From NCBI GenBank assembly GCA_019414515.1, contig DXLX01000018.1, positions 36,415 through 100,414 of the forward strand: DNA of 64,000 nucleotides, given 5' to 3'. Made by a program: the position numbers and the translations under genes. Of the stretch, positions 49,726 to 62,312 are shown piece after piece. Numbering within the stretch: position 1 is the first letter of the stretch; each line of letters starts with the position of its first letter. The notes beneath the pieces are model-generated. The model saw only the letters and a program-made list of their open reading frames with translations, made no database searches and was not told where the DNA came from. The stretch comes from Collinsella sp. (GTDB lineage Bacteria > Actinomycetota > Coriobacteriia > Coriobacteriales > Coriobacteriaceae).

Positions 49726-50202
49726 CTACAAATCAAAACTTGTTACGATGCGTTTTTTCTCACTAGCAACCTGCCTTACCTCGAACTCGATTCCATCAGC
49801 CATGGCTTTCTTAATTTCATTAATATCGGATTGGGAAAGGCGCACAGCAGGGCCAAGCTCCTTTACGCTATCCCCCAACGGTCGAGCGCCGCCTAAATTC
49901 ACAGACGTTATTTTTGGACACGCACGCGCAACTTCACAGGCGTCATGTACATTTCCCGTAACAACAATTAGCTCGTATTTATCCACCGCGCTTCCGTTAA
50001 GGGCCACGATGGAATCTTCTACACTTTTGACAACCAATTTGGCATCAGCGGGTTTTGCAATTCGCAGCGCTTGAATTCGCTCTTTGCTTGCGGCGTACTC
50101 ATCTGAAACCACAAGAATAGCGTTTGCTTTAAGCGCTGGATACCAAGAGAACACGGTCTGCCCATGCACTAACCGGCTATCGACGCGGCACAGTTTAATC
50201 AT
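49726..50202 (-). CDS. PTS system mannose/fructose/sorbose-type IIB component
   Basis: The 158-aa cytoplasmic phosphocarrier has the phospho-accepting His13 in RVDSRLVHGQ. VSDEYAASKERIQALRIAKP and NVHDACEVARACPKITSVNL agree with the family. It passes phosphate from a mannose-type IIA to the incoming sugar. No IIA gene of that class is in the window, so IIA must come from elsewhere. AAAGGGG precedes the ATG, and the operon promoter lies about 60 bp upstream. Confidence 0.92.
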   Translation of the reverse strand: MIKLCRVDSRLVHGQTVFSWYPALKANAILVVSDEYAASKERIQALRIAKPADAKLVVKSVEDSIVALNGSAVDKYELIVVTGNVHDACEVARACPKITSVNLGGARPLGDSVKELGPAVRLSQSDINEIKKAMADGIEFEVRQVASEKKRIVTSFDL

Positions 50203-50249
50203 TTTGCCCCTTTCTCGACTTGAACGCAGACAATCATCCTTGACTGCTT

Positions 50250-50290
50250 ATGGCATATTACGTCATATGACGTAATATGCCATTACACAA
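50250..50290 (-). promoter_or_regulatory. 34-bp perfect palindrome over the PTS operon promoter
   Basis: 50250-50283 is a perfect palindrome centred on CATATG (left half ATGGCATATTACGTCAT). On the minus strand TTGTGT (50285-50290) and TATGAC (50262-50267) are spaced 17 bp apart, so the palindrome covers the spacer and the -10. This is the expected layout for repression by the GntR/HutC regulator at 47339. Confidence 0.75.
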
Positions 50291-50378
50291 TATCTTGAAC
50301 GGTTGAATATCACCGCTAAATGGTATTTATCTCTAGAAACAGGGGGAGGTGCAATCCGTCTAGACACAGTGCGTCGGG

Positions 50379-50496
50379 GGCGGGCTGGGTTTTTATCTTC
50401 GCTCCCCTTGCTTCGCAAAGTCGCTCAGCTAAATAACCCAGCCCGCCGCGGGACACCCTGCGACCTACCGGATATTGCCATGACGTACGTTGGCTG
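50379..50496. repeat. Hairpin with TTCGCAAAG loop plus conserved tail, copy B
   Basis: GGCGGGCTGGGTT (50379-50391) pairs with AACCCAGCCCGCC (50435-50447); the loop contains GCTTCGCAAAG. The tail 50454-50496 matches 44989-45031 at 41 of 43 positions, and weaker similarity runs to about 50533. This fills part of the gap between the PTS operon and carB. Confidence 0.88.
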
Positions 50497-50549
50497 ATTT
50501 GGTTTGGAATGGGAGGTTGACGAGGCTGAAAGTCCCTCCTATATAACGT

Positions 50550-50581
50550 GGGCGCCGTCGTTCGAATGAACGACGGCGCCC
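50550..50581. terminator. Compact GC-rich hairpin 3' of carB
   Basis: A 14-bp stem (GGGCGCCGTCGTTC with its complement) has a 4-nt loop. No clear T-run follows on the carB (minus) side, so termination is uncertain. Confidence 0.5.
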
Positions 50582-50657
50582 GCACTCATTTTCTATTCAG
50601 CCCTAGTCATCGCGCAAAGCCCCTTCGGCAGCACACGGTGCTATTGAATCACCGCAG

Positions 50658-50744
50658 GCCGGGGCGGGAGGCGGTCCTTTCTCTCGGAAAACTTCGCGAA
50701 GCCCAGTTTCCGAGAGAAAGTGTCCGGCTGCCGCCCCGGCCGGC
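50658..50744. repeat. Long imperfect hairpin with CTTCGCGAAG core 3' of carB
   Basis: GGCCGGGGCGG pairs with CCGCCCCGGCC, and the inner CTTTCTCTCGGAAAACT pairs with AGTTTCCGAGAGAAAG around TTCGCGAAGCCC. The loop is the inverted form of that in the hairpin at 44921. It begins 9 bp past the carB stop. Confidence 0.85.
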
Positions 50745-50752
50745 CAGGTCAA

Positions 50753-54067
<3,315 letters not shown>

Positions 54068-54165
54068 GTTTAAAACCTCCTAGAGAGGCTGACTCAATGT
54101 TTTGGAAAAGTCAGCGAGGGTGCAGCTGGTGCATCAGGTTGCCGTGATGCGAGGGCGCGCTGGGC

Positions 54166-55671
54166 TTATGCCCGCGCGTCCGAAGCAGAGCGGCAAGATG
54201 ATGTGCCAGATGCAGCCGCAGCGTCGACCGGTCCGCCGTTCGGTAGAACGGCGGAACCATCGTCGGCAAAATTCCAGCCGGCAAGGCGGTCCTTCGCGGT
54301 GTCGATGTCCAGGTAGTTCTCCTCGCCGTCCATGAGTCGCGTAAAGGCGGTAAAGAGATAGTGGGCATCGGTGGGGCCAGGCGAGGCCTCGGGGTGGTAC
54401 TGGACCGAGAAGCACGGGGCGTCGAGCAGCTGGATACCCTCGGCGGTGCCGTCGTTGAGGTTCACATGTGTTAGGCGAATGCGGCCAAAGCGCTCGTTCA
54501 TCACGACCGGCGCGATTCCGCGGCGCACCCAGACGCGCAGATCTCCATCGGCCGCATGCTCGGTCTCGCCGCCGGAAAGCTCGGGGACAAGCTTGCCCAG
54601 GCTGGGGAACAGCAGGCCAAAGCCATGGTTTTGCGCGGTAATCTCCACGCGACGGCTTACCAGGTTCATGACCGGCTGGTTGCCACCGCGGTGACCGAAT
54701 TTAAGCTTTTCCATCTGGGCGCCGCAGGCCAGGCTGATCATCTGATGGCCCAGGCAAATGCCAAAGACCGGCACCTTGCCGATCAGCTGCTGCACCTGCT
54801 CGTAGGTCTCCACCACGGCGTCGGGGTCGCCGGGGCCATTGGACAAAAAGACGCCGTCGGGATTCATGTCGAGCACCTCACTCGCGGGCGTGTCCCACGG
54901 CACGACGGTAAGGTCGCAGCCGGCGCGGACCAGCCCCTCCAGAATGCCGCGCTTCACACCGCAGTCGTAGGCGACCACTTTGTGACGGGCAGGAGCGGCA
55001 ACCGCAAGCGCAAAGTCATGCGTGGCAGGCAGGTCGACGGCGGCAAACTCGTGAGGCGCGGGGCAACTTACGGTCTTGACCAGGTTCTCGCCTACCAGCG
55101 CGGGCGCTGCGGCCAGACGCTCGGCAAGCTCGTCGACATCGAAGATCTCGGTCGAGATAATGCCCATCTTGGAGCCGTTGTCGCGCAGGTGGCGCACCAG
55201 GGCGCGGGTGTCGACGCCCTCGATAGCGACGATGCCGTGTGCACGCAGGTACTCCGGCACGCTGACGGCCGAGCGCCAGTTAGAAGGCGTGGCGCACATG
55301 TCGCGAACGATCATGCCGCGCATAGCCGGAGCGCTCGCAGGGCGCACGGCGTCGCCGGGGAAGGCCGACTGGACGTCGGTCTCGTCGATACCGTAGTTGC
55401 CGATCTGCGGATAGGTCATGGTTACGATTTGGCCGGCATAACTCGGGTCGGTCATGACCTCAAAGTAGCCCTCGAGCGAGGTGTTGAAGCAGACTTCGCC
55501 GGTCGCGGTGCCCTCGGCGCCGCATGCACGTCCATAAAAAATGGTCCCATCCTCAAGATACAGGATGCAGGGACCGCAGGTGCCCTTGCTGGTTTTGGCC
55601 AGCATGCGCTGGCAAAGCTCGCTGGGCGCGAAGGTGCGGGCGGCAGCGCCCGCGGTATGGTTGTTCGCCAT
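54166..55671 (-). CDS. carA: Carbamoyl-phosphate synthase, small subunit
   Basis: CarA is the glutaminase subunit feeding ammonia to CarB. The product has 501 aa from the ATG at 55671 (GAAGGAGAATT upstream). The N-terminal domain has LYLEDGTIFYGRACGAEGTA and NTSLEGYFEVMTDPSYAGQI. The class I amidotransferase has FGICLGHQMISLACGA with catalytic Cys, GNQPV and SVQYHPEASPGPTD. It is longer than the usual about 380 aa because of an N-terminal extension of about 33 residues, an insert around LVPELSGGETEHAADGDLRV, and a C-terminal tail of about 50. carB follows after about 98 bp. Confidence 0.96.
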   Translation of the reverse strand: MANNHTAGAAARTFAPSELCQRMLAKTSKGTCGPCILYLEDGTIFYGRACGAEGTATGEVCFNTSLEGYFEVMTDPSYAGQIVTMTYPQIGNYGIDETDVQSAFPGDAVRPASAPAMRGMIVRDMCATPSNWRSAVSVPEYLRAHGIVAIEGVDTRALVRHLRDNGSKMGIISTEIFDVDELAERLAAAPALVGENLVKTVSCPAPHEFAAVDLPATHDFALAVAAPARHKVVAYDCGVKRGILEGLVRAGCDLTVVPWDTPASEVLDMNPDGVFLSNGPGDPDAVVETYEQVQQLIGKVPVFGICLGHQMISLACGAQMEKLKFGHRGGNQPVMNLVSRRVEITAQNHGFGLLFPSLGKLVPELSGGETEHAADGDLRVWVRRGIAPVVMNERFGRIRLTHVNLNDGTAEGIQLLDAPCFSVQYHPEASPGPTDAHYLFTAFTRLMDGEENYLDIDTAKDRLAGWNFADDGSAVLPNGGPVDAAAASGTSSCRSASDARA

Positions 55672-55808
55672 AATTCTCCTTCCCGGTCTCACAGGACCGG
55701 CTTAAAGGTGTGTAGTTAGGCCTCGCGGTATTGTAACCGCAAGCATGCCTCATGGCGTTAATTTCATCGAAATGTTTACGAAATGATAATTATGACTTTC
55801 TATGCATA

Positions 55809-55915
55809 ATGATTTTTCTGGGACGGGGATTAAAAAATCATTCTGAGAGCAGAGCTTTGTCGCCAACTGCATACATGACAGAATGATTTTTTAATCCCCG
55901 TCCCAGAAAAATCAT
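55809..55915. repeat. 37-bp perfect inverted repeat
   Basis: 55809-55845 (ATGATTTTTCTGGGACGGGG onward) is exactly inverted at 55879-55915, with 33 bp between. It is the longest perfect inverted repeat I found. Its right arm merges into the terminator of the gene at 55953. Confidence 0.93.
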
Positions 55916-55946
55916 CCCGCGAGGCTTGTGGCTCACGCGGGATGAT
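55911..55946 (-). terminator. Terminator of the 321-aa membrane protein gene
   Basis: On the minus strand ATCATCCCGCG pairs with CGCGGGATGAT around a 14-nt loop, followed by TTTTC. It starts 7 bp after the stop codon. Confidence 0.85.
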
Positions 55947-55952
55947 GACGTC

Positions 55953-56918
55953 TTACTTTCTCTTGTCCTGCTCCAGCAGTTCGGACGGTGTGCGATCGGG
56001 CTTGCCGCCGCGGAAAATCTCGCGGCCATGCAGACGATGTTCCAGGTCACGCTCGGCCTTTTCCTCGTCAATCTTGGTCTGGCTCACCACCGGGTCCTCA
56101 ATCAACGACGACACCGAGTTCACCTGCTTCTGAATGCGCTCGGCGATGGTGTCATCCATACTCACGATGCGCATCTTCCAGTCGATACTCGTGGCGTTGG
56201 ATGAGCTCTTGGTCCACACGAACGTCAAAATGGCGCTCTGGTGGCCCCGCGCGGGGAACATGCCAAAGAAGGAATCGTGCTGAATGTTGCTATCCTCGTC
56301 GATATAGGCGTGAACGTTATACACCACGCGGTCGATCTTGTCGTTGAGCAGCGCGTTGGTCGCAAGCGCCGCGGCCTGGATCTGCCCGTTGGACAGCAGC
56401 TCGAGCTCGTTGGCAGACGATGTGTCCAACACCGTCACCTCGACCGTGCCCGTACGCTCATCGGCTTCATCGACGGTAAAGTCGAGCGGGAACTGCGTAA
56501 AGCCGTTGCCCCACTCGAGTCCACCCTTGAGTGCTGTAGAAACGGTATCAACCGAAACGCTCTCGGACAGGTTGGCGGTATTCAGACGGCGCATCACGCC
56601 GTAGCCGATCTGCATGCCCACGATCAGCACCAAAATACCGATGACCACGGCCATCGCGGTCTTCGTAATGGTATGGCTCACCTGCGAGCCCGAAGGATCG
56701 TCCTCGGACAGCGGGTCGATATGTTTTGCCTGGCTCGCGCGGTCCTCGCTGCGCAGCTGTGCTAGCGCCGCTTTGTCACCGCGCTTGGCCGCAGCCTCCT
56801 TCTCACGCATGCGCTCGGTACGCTTTTTGGCGAGCGTGGGATCCAAGACGCCGGATGCATCGATTTCGGAGAATAACTCCGTCACTTCTTCCGGAGTCAA
56901 AGGGTTCTTGTCAGCCAT
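55953..56918 (-). CDS. Single-span membrane protein of unknown function
   Basis: I do not recognise this 321-aa protein. The first 85 residues are charged and probably cytoplasmic (LAKKRTERMREKEAAAKRGD). One membrane span follows (AMAVVIGILVLIVGMQIGYGVM, about 88-109), then an extracytoplasmic mixed alpha/beta region of about 170 residues (FTVDEADERTGTVEVTVLD; VVYNVHAYIDEDSNIQ). The end is charged and Lys/Arg-rich. GGAAG precedes the ATG. It lies 17 bp or so downstream of the ABC exporter gene and is probably cotranscribed with it, so a link to export is possible but unproven. Confidence 0.75.
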   Translation of the reverse strand: MADKNPLTPEEVTELFSEIDASGVLDPTLAKKRTERMREKEAAAKRGDKAALAQLRSEDRASQAKHIDPLSEDDPSGSQVSHTITKTAMAVVIGILVLIVGMQIGYGVMRRLNTANLSESVSVDTVSTALKGGLEWGNGFTQFPLDFTVDEADERTGTVEVTVLDTSSANELELLSNGQIQAAALATNALLNDKIDRVVYNVHAYIDEDSNIQHDSFFGMFPARGHQSAILTFVWTKSSSNATSIDWKMRIVSMDDTIAERIQKQVNSVSSLIEDPVVSQTKIDEEKAERDLEHRLHGREIFRGGKPDRTPSELLEQDKRK

Positions 56919-56937
56919 AAACTTCCTGTCATATCAA

Positions 56938-58710
56938 TCAGTCGAGCTCGTGCGCACGCGCACCTTCGAACTGCATTCGATAGTAACGGGCATAGGTGCC
57001 GCCACGGGCGAGAAGCTCCTCGTGCGTGCCACGCTCCACAACGCGACCATGCTCAACGGTCGCAATCTCATCGGCATGCTTAATGGTCGAAAGACGGTGG
57101 GCGATAATAATCGTGGTGCGGCCGCGTGCCAGCTCTTCGAGTGACTCCTGCACCGCCTCCTCGCTCTCGTTATCCAAAGCACTCGTCGCCTCGTCCAAAA
57201 TCAGGATCTTGGGGTTCTTGAGAAACACGCGCGCGATGGCAACGCGCTGCTTCTGTCCGCCCGAAAGACGGCTGCCGCGCTCGCCCACCACGGTGTCGTA
57301 GCCCTGCGGAAGCGACTCGATAAAGGCATCGATGTTGGCGCGACGGGCGGCCTCGGCGATCTCTTCTGCCGTGGCGCCCGGCTTGCCGTAGGCGATGTTC
57401 TCGCCAATCGTACCGTCAAATAGATAGACATCCTGCTGCACCAGGCCGATGGCGCGGCGCAGGCTCTGCTGCGTCACATCGCGCACGTCCTGGCCGTCGA
57501 TGCTAATGGATCCGGCAGCCACGTCATAAAAGCGCGGCAGCAGCGAACAGGTCGTGGACTTGCCACCGCCCGAAGGGCCAACCAGCGCGATGGTCTGCCC
57601 GGGCTTGATGGACAGATTCATATGGTCGATAACGGGACGCTCGTCGGCATAGCCCTCGCCCAGCTCGACATCCTCGTAGTTAAAGCACACGTCGTGATAC
57701 TCCACGGCGCCGGCAGTCACCTGCAGATCCGTAGCGCCCGGCTTGTCCTGGATATCCGGCGCGGTCGAGAGCACCTCGTCCATACGTTTAAAGCCGGCGA
57801 TAGCCTTCTGATACGTTTCGGCCGAATTGACGAGCGTCTCGAGCGGCGTGCAGAACAGCGAAATATAGAGTGCAAAGGTCGCCATATCGACCGCCTGCAG
57901 CTGTCCCTGGGCGACCAGCCAGCCGCCCAGCAGCACCACGATCACATAGAGCACACCCGAGAGCAGGCCATACGTCGCGGTATAGACGCCCATGGCGTGA
58001 TACATGTTCTCCTTGGACGAAAGGTAGCGATCGTTAGAGGCACGGAACTTGGCGCGCTCGGTCTCCTCGTTGGCAAAGCTCTTGACTACGCGCATGCCCG
58101 CAAGCGAATCCTGCAGCTGCGCATTGATGCCGCTGATCTTTTTGCGGTTGTCGCTAAAAACCTCGCGCATACGCATGTTCTGCCAAAACATGATGACCGC
58201 AAACGCCGCCGTCACCACGGCCATGGCGAGCGCCAGCACCGGGGCAATGGTAAAGAGGATCACAAACGAGCCGATGATCTCGATGCCGCAGATGATGATC
58301 CACTCGGGCACGTGGTGCGCCGCCTCGCAGATATCGAACAGGTCGTTGACCACGCGGCTCATCATGTCGCCCGAGCTGTTGCGGTCGAAGTATGCAAAGC
58401 TAAAGCGCTCATACTGGTCAAACAGGTCCTCGCGCATTTTGGACTCCATACGCGCGCCCATCACGTGACCCCAATAGCTCACAAAATAGCGGCAGGCGCA
58501 GCGGACGGCATACATCAGCACCAAGCCCACCGCGATCATGCCGAGCGCCTGCATAATAGCAGCCTGACCCTGAGTAAACAGCCCACCGGTCAAATTGCGC
58601 AGGATAATGGGGAACGCCAGGTCAATGGCGGCAAGCACCAGAGCACAAACAGTATCAGCAACAAAAAGCCCCATCTGGGGCTCGTAATACGAAAGAAACC
58701 TCTTAAACAT
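56938..58710 (-). CDS. ABC exporter, membrane domain fused to ATPase (MsbA/LmrA-like)
   Basis: The 590-aa half-transporter acts as a dimer. The membrane domain (about 1-310) has six predicted spans. The ATPase (about 340-585) has Walker A GPSGGGKSTT, Q-loop GLVQQDVYLFDGTIGENIAY, signature RLSGGQKQRVAIARVF, Walker B ILILDEATSALDNESEEAVQ and the switch His in IIAHRLSTI. The substrate could be a lipid, peptide or drug; sequence alone does not tell. GAGGATCAC precedes the ATG. No homologous partner gene is adjacent, so a homodimer is likely. Confidence 0.92.
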   Translation of the reverse strand: MFKRFLSYYEPQMGLFVADTVCALVLAAIDLAFPIILRNLTGGLFTQGQAAIMQALGMIAVGLVLMYAVRCACRYFVSYWGHVMGARMESKMREDLFDQYERFSFAYFDRNSSGDMMSRVVNDLFDICEAAHHVPEWIIICGIEIIGSFVILFTIAPVLALAMAVVTAAFAVIMFWQNMRMREVFSDNRKKISGINAQLQDSLAGMRVVKSFANEETERAKFRASNDRYLSSKENMYHAMGVYTATYGLLSGVLYVIVVLLGGWLVAQGQLQAVDMATFALYISLFCTPLETLVNSAETYQKAIAGFKRMDEVLSTAPDIQDKPGATDLQVTAGAVEYHDVCFNYEDVELGEGYADERPVIDHMNLSIKPGQTIALVGPSGGGKSTTCSLLPRFYDVAAGSISIDGQDVRDVTQQSLRRAIGLVQQDVYLFDGTIGENIAYGKPGATAEEIAEAARRANIDAFIESLPQGYDTVVGERGSRLSGGQKQRVAIARVFLKNPKILILDEATSALDNESEEAVQESLEELARGRTTIIIAHRLSTIKHADEIATVEHGRVVERGTHEELLARGGTYARYYRMQFEGARAHELD

Positions 58711-58741
58711 GTGATCCTCAAAGAAATATCAGCAACATAAG

Positions 58742-58780
58742 GCCCTGGGACAAAGTAATCAGTAGTTCTTGTCCCAGGGC
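58742..58780. repeat. GGGACA hairpin between the exporter and NUDIX genes
   Basis: GCCCTGGGACAA (58742-58753) pairs perfectly with TTGTCCCAGGGC (58769-58780). It lies just after the NUDIX stop on the minus strand, without a clear T-run. Confidence 0.8.
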
Positions 58781-58792
58781 TATTCCCGCTCG

Positions 58793-59488
58793 TTACAGCT
58801 CGGCCCCACCCAAGCGGTGCGCGATGCTATCGCAGGCCAAGGCGCCCACGACGGTCTTGGCGTCTTCGATCTTGCCGTCGAGCACGGCGTCGATCAGCTC
58901 GTGCAGCGGCACCAGGTCCACGTTGACAAACTCGTCATCATCGGGGTTGGGCGCATCAAACTCGAGCTTGGTGGCCAAGTAGATGTGGATGATCTCATCG
59001 CAAAAACCGCAGGACGTGACAATCGACGTCAAAAAGCGAATACGACCAGCCCTAAAGCCCGTCTCCTCGTGCAGTTCGCGCTTGGCGCAATCGAGCGGGT
59101 CCTCGCCTGGATCGAGCTTGCCGGCGGGAATCTCGACCGTCACGCGGTCGATGGCGGTGCGGTACTGACGCACCAGTACGATCTTGCCGCTCTCGGTCAG
59201 TGCCACAACGGCCGCCGCACCCGGATGGCGAACGATATCGCGGGCGCTGCGGTGACCGTTGGGCAGCTCAACCTCAAGACGGTGGACGTCAAGGATCTTG
59301 CCCTTCCAGGCGCACTCCTCCGAAAGAATCTTCTCGTGCAGCTCGGCATCGTGCGGGTCGTCGTCGCCCAGCACCAGTGCCGGCTCGTCAGCGACCTCGC
59401 CACCAGGCTCGCCCTCGGCGTGCCCATACATGCGGCTGTCCTCTTCGACGATCTGCGCGTCCATGAGCTCTTCGTTCTTCTCGTCCAT
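58793..59488 (-). CDS. NUDIX hydrolase, ADP-ribose pyrophosphatase type
   Basis: The 231-aa protein starts at the ATG at 59488; an ATG three codons earlier is only about 1 nt from GAGAGG. An acidic N-terminal extension of about 55 residues precedes a NUDIX domain of ADP-ribose pyrophosphatase type. Typical motifs are LDVHRLEVELPNGHRSARDI, VVALTESGKIVLVRQYRTAI, and the NUDIX box GKLDPGEDPLDCAKRELHEE, ending TGF. Such enzymes hydrolyse ADP-ribose or related nucleotides to AMP and ribose 5-phosphate. It begins 22 bp after the purD stop on the same strand, so cotranscription with purD is likely. Confidence 0.9.
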   Translation of the reverse strand: MDEKNEELMDAQIVEEDSRMYGHAEGEPGGEVADEPALVLGDDDPHDAELHEKILSEECAWKGKILDVHRLEVELPNGHRSARDIVRHPGAAAVVALTESGKIVLVRQYRTAIDRVTVEIPAGKLDPGEDPLDCAKRELHEETGFRAGRIRFLTSIVTSCGFCDEIIHIYLATKLEFDAPNPDDDEFVNVDLVPLHELIDAVLDGKIEDAKTVVGALACDSIAHRLGGAEL

Positions 59489-59509
59489 CCGTCTCATTCC
59501 TCTCGGATT

Positions 59510-60814
59510 TTAGGCATCCCAGGCGTCGCGGCCGCGCAGCGCGCGCAGGCCGATGTCGTGACGCAGGGTCTTGCCCTCAAAATCAATCTTCTCGCAGGCC
59601 TCGTAGGCAAGGTTGCGAGCGTTCTCGAACGTGTCGCCCAGAGCGGTCACGGCAAGCACGCGGCCACCATTGGTCACGAGCTGGCCGTCCACCACGGCAG
59701 TGCCCGCGTGGTACACGGTCACGTTCTCCATGGCCTCGGCATCGGCGATACCGGTGATGACCTTGCCCTTCTCGTAGCTGCCGGGATAACCCGCGCTCGT
59801 CAGGACAATGGCCACGGCCCACTCGTCACGCCAGTCGAGCTCAATCTGATCGAGCTCGCAGTTGGCACAAGCCAGCATGACCTCGACCAGGTCATTCTTA
59901 AGGCGCGGCAGCACGACCTGCGTCTCGGGGTCGCCAAAGCGGGCATTGAACTCCAGTACCTTGGGACCGGCAGGCGTGAGCATAAAGCCGCCGTACAGGC
60001 AGCCGCGGTAGTCGATACCCTCGGCAGCAAGCTCGGCCACGGTCTGCTCCATGACCTTCACCATGGTGGCGTGCTCCTCGTCGGTCACGATGGGCACCGG
60101 GCTGTAGACGCCCATGCCGCCGGTGTTGGGGCCCTTGTCGCCCTCGAGCGCGCGCTTGTGGTCCTGCGAGGTGGCCATGGGGCGCACGGTCTTGCCGTCG
60201 GTAAAGGCCAACAGCGAGCACTCGGGGCCGGTCAGCATCTCCTCGATGACCACGGTATTGCCGGCATCGCCAAAGGTGCCGCCAAAGCACTCGCGCACGG
60301 CCTCCTCGGCCTGCTCAAGTTCGGTCGCCACGATAACGCCCTTGCCCGCGGCAAGGCCGTCGGCCTTCACGACCAGCGGGGCGCCCTGCTCGCGCACGTA
60401 GGCGAGAGCCGAAGCCTCGTCGGTAAACGAACCATAGGCTGCCGTCGGAATGCCCGCACGTTCCATGAGCTGCTTGGAGAACAGCTTGGAGCCCTCCATC
60501 TGGGCGCCCTCGGCACCCGGGCCAAAGCAGGGAATACCCGCCGCGCGCACGGCGTCGGCCACGCCCGCCACGAGCGGAGCCTCGGGGCCAATTACCACGA
60601 GTCCGCATCCGTGGCTCTGCGCAAACGCCGCCACGGCCGCAGGATCGCAGTCGTCGAGAACAACGTTCTCGCCGCAGCTCGCGGTGCCGCCGTTACCCGG
60701 CGCGATGTAGAGCTTGCCGGCGCGCGGTGATGCTGCGAGCTTAGCTGCCAAAGCATGCTCACGGCCGCCGCTGCCCAACAACAGGATGTCGATGGTTTGA
60801 GTGTCCGCCTTCAA
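59510..60814 (-). CDS. purD: Phosphoribosylamine--glycine ligase
   Basis: PurD joins glycine to phosphoribosylamine with ATP. I place the start at a TTG at 60814, with GAGGAGG 6 nt upstream. This gives 434 aa, the usual family size, and begins 9 codons before the conserved DILLLGSGGREHALAAKL. Longer readings have no similarity. ATP-grasp motifs: LVVKADGLAAGKGVIVATEL, DHKRALEGDKGPNTGGMGVY, GCLYGGFMLTP and VLEFNARFGDPETQVVLPRL. The C-terminal domain ends RHDIGLRALRG. purA lies upstream and NUDIX downstream on the same strand. Confidence 0.96.
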   Translation of the reverse strand: MKADTQTIDILLLGSGGREHALAAKLAASPRAGKLYIAPGNGGTASCGENVVLDDCDPAAVAAFAQSHGCGLVVIGPEAPLVAGVADAVRAAGIPCFGPGAEGAQMEGSKLFSKQLMERAGIPTAAYGSFTDEASALAYVREQGAPLVVKADGLAAGKGVIVATELEQAEEAVRECFGGTFGDAGNTVVIEEMLTGPECSLLAFTDGKTVRPMATSQDHKRALEGDKGPNTGGMGVYSPVPIVTDEEHATMVKVMEQTVAELAAEGIDYRGCLYGGFMLTPAGPKVLEFNARFGDPETQVVLPRLKNDLVEVMLACANCELDQIELDWRDEWAVAIVLTSAGYPGSYEKGKVITGIADAEAMENVTVYHAGTAVVDGQLVTNGGRVLAVTALGDTFENARNLAYEACEKIDFEGKTLRHDIGLRALRGRDAWDA

Positions 60815-60868
60815 GGGTGCCTCCTCTATGGATGAACGGCCCGCTCCGCGCGAGCCCTTTGCAAGCAA

Positions 60869-60910
60869 ATATACCCCTCGGCCGCCCGTCCGGGCTGCAA
60901 AGGGGTATAT
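60869..60910 (-). terminator. Terminator between purA and purD
   Basis: On the minus strand TATACCCCT pairs with AGGGGTATA, with an inner GCCCG/CGGGC pairing, followed by TTTG. It lies about 25 bp after the purA stop and may be partial, since purD follows. Confidence 0.65.
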
Positions 60911-60932
60911 CGCAATAACCAAATAGTCCCGA

Positions 60933-62219
<1,287 letters not shown>

Positions 62220-62312
62220 GTTTACTCCTTACATTCATGGACTGTCTACGCGCCACGCCGGCACGCAGAAGCACAAAACATTCCCAGTATACCCGTGCAA
62301 CGGGCGCCTGTC

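Noticed and set aside
55672..55808. PyrR-type attenuator before carA
   Set aside because: No anti-terminator/terminator pair or PyrR-binding loop could be recognised near the carA start.
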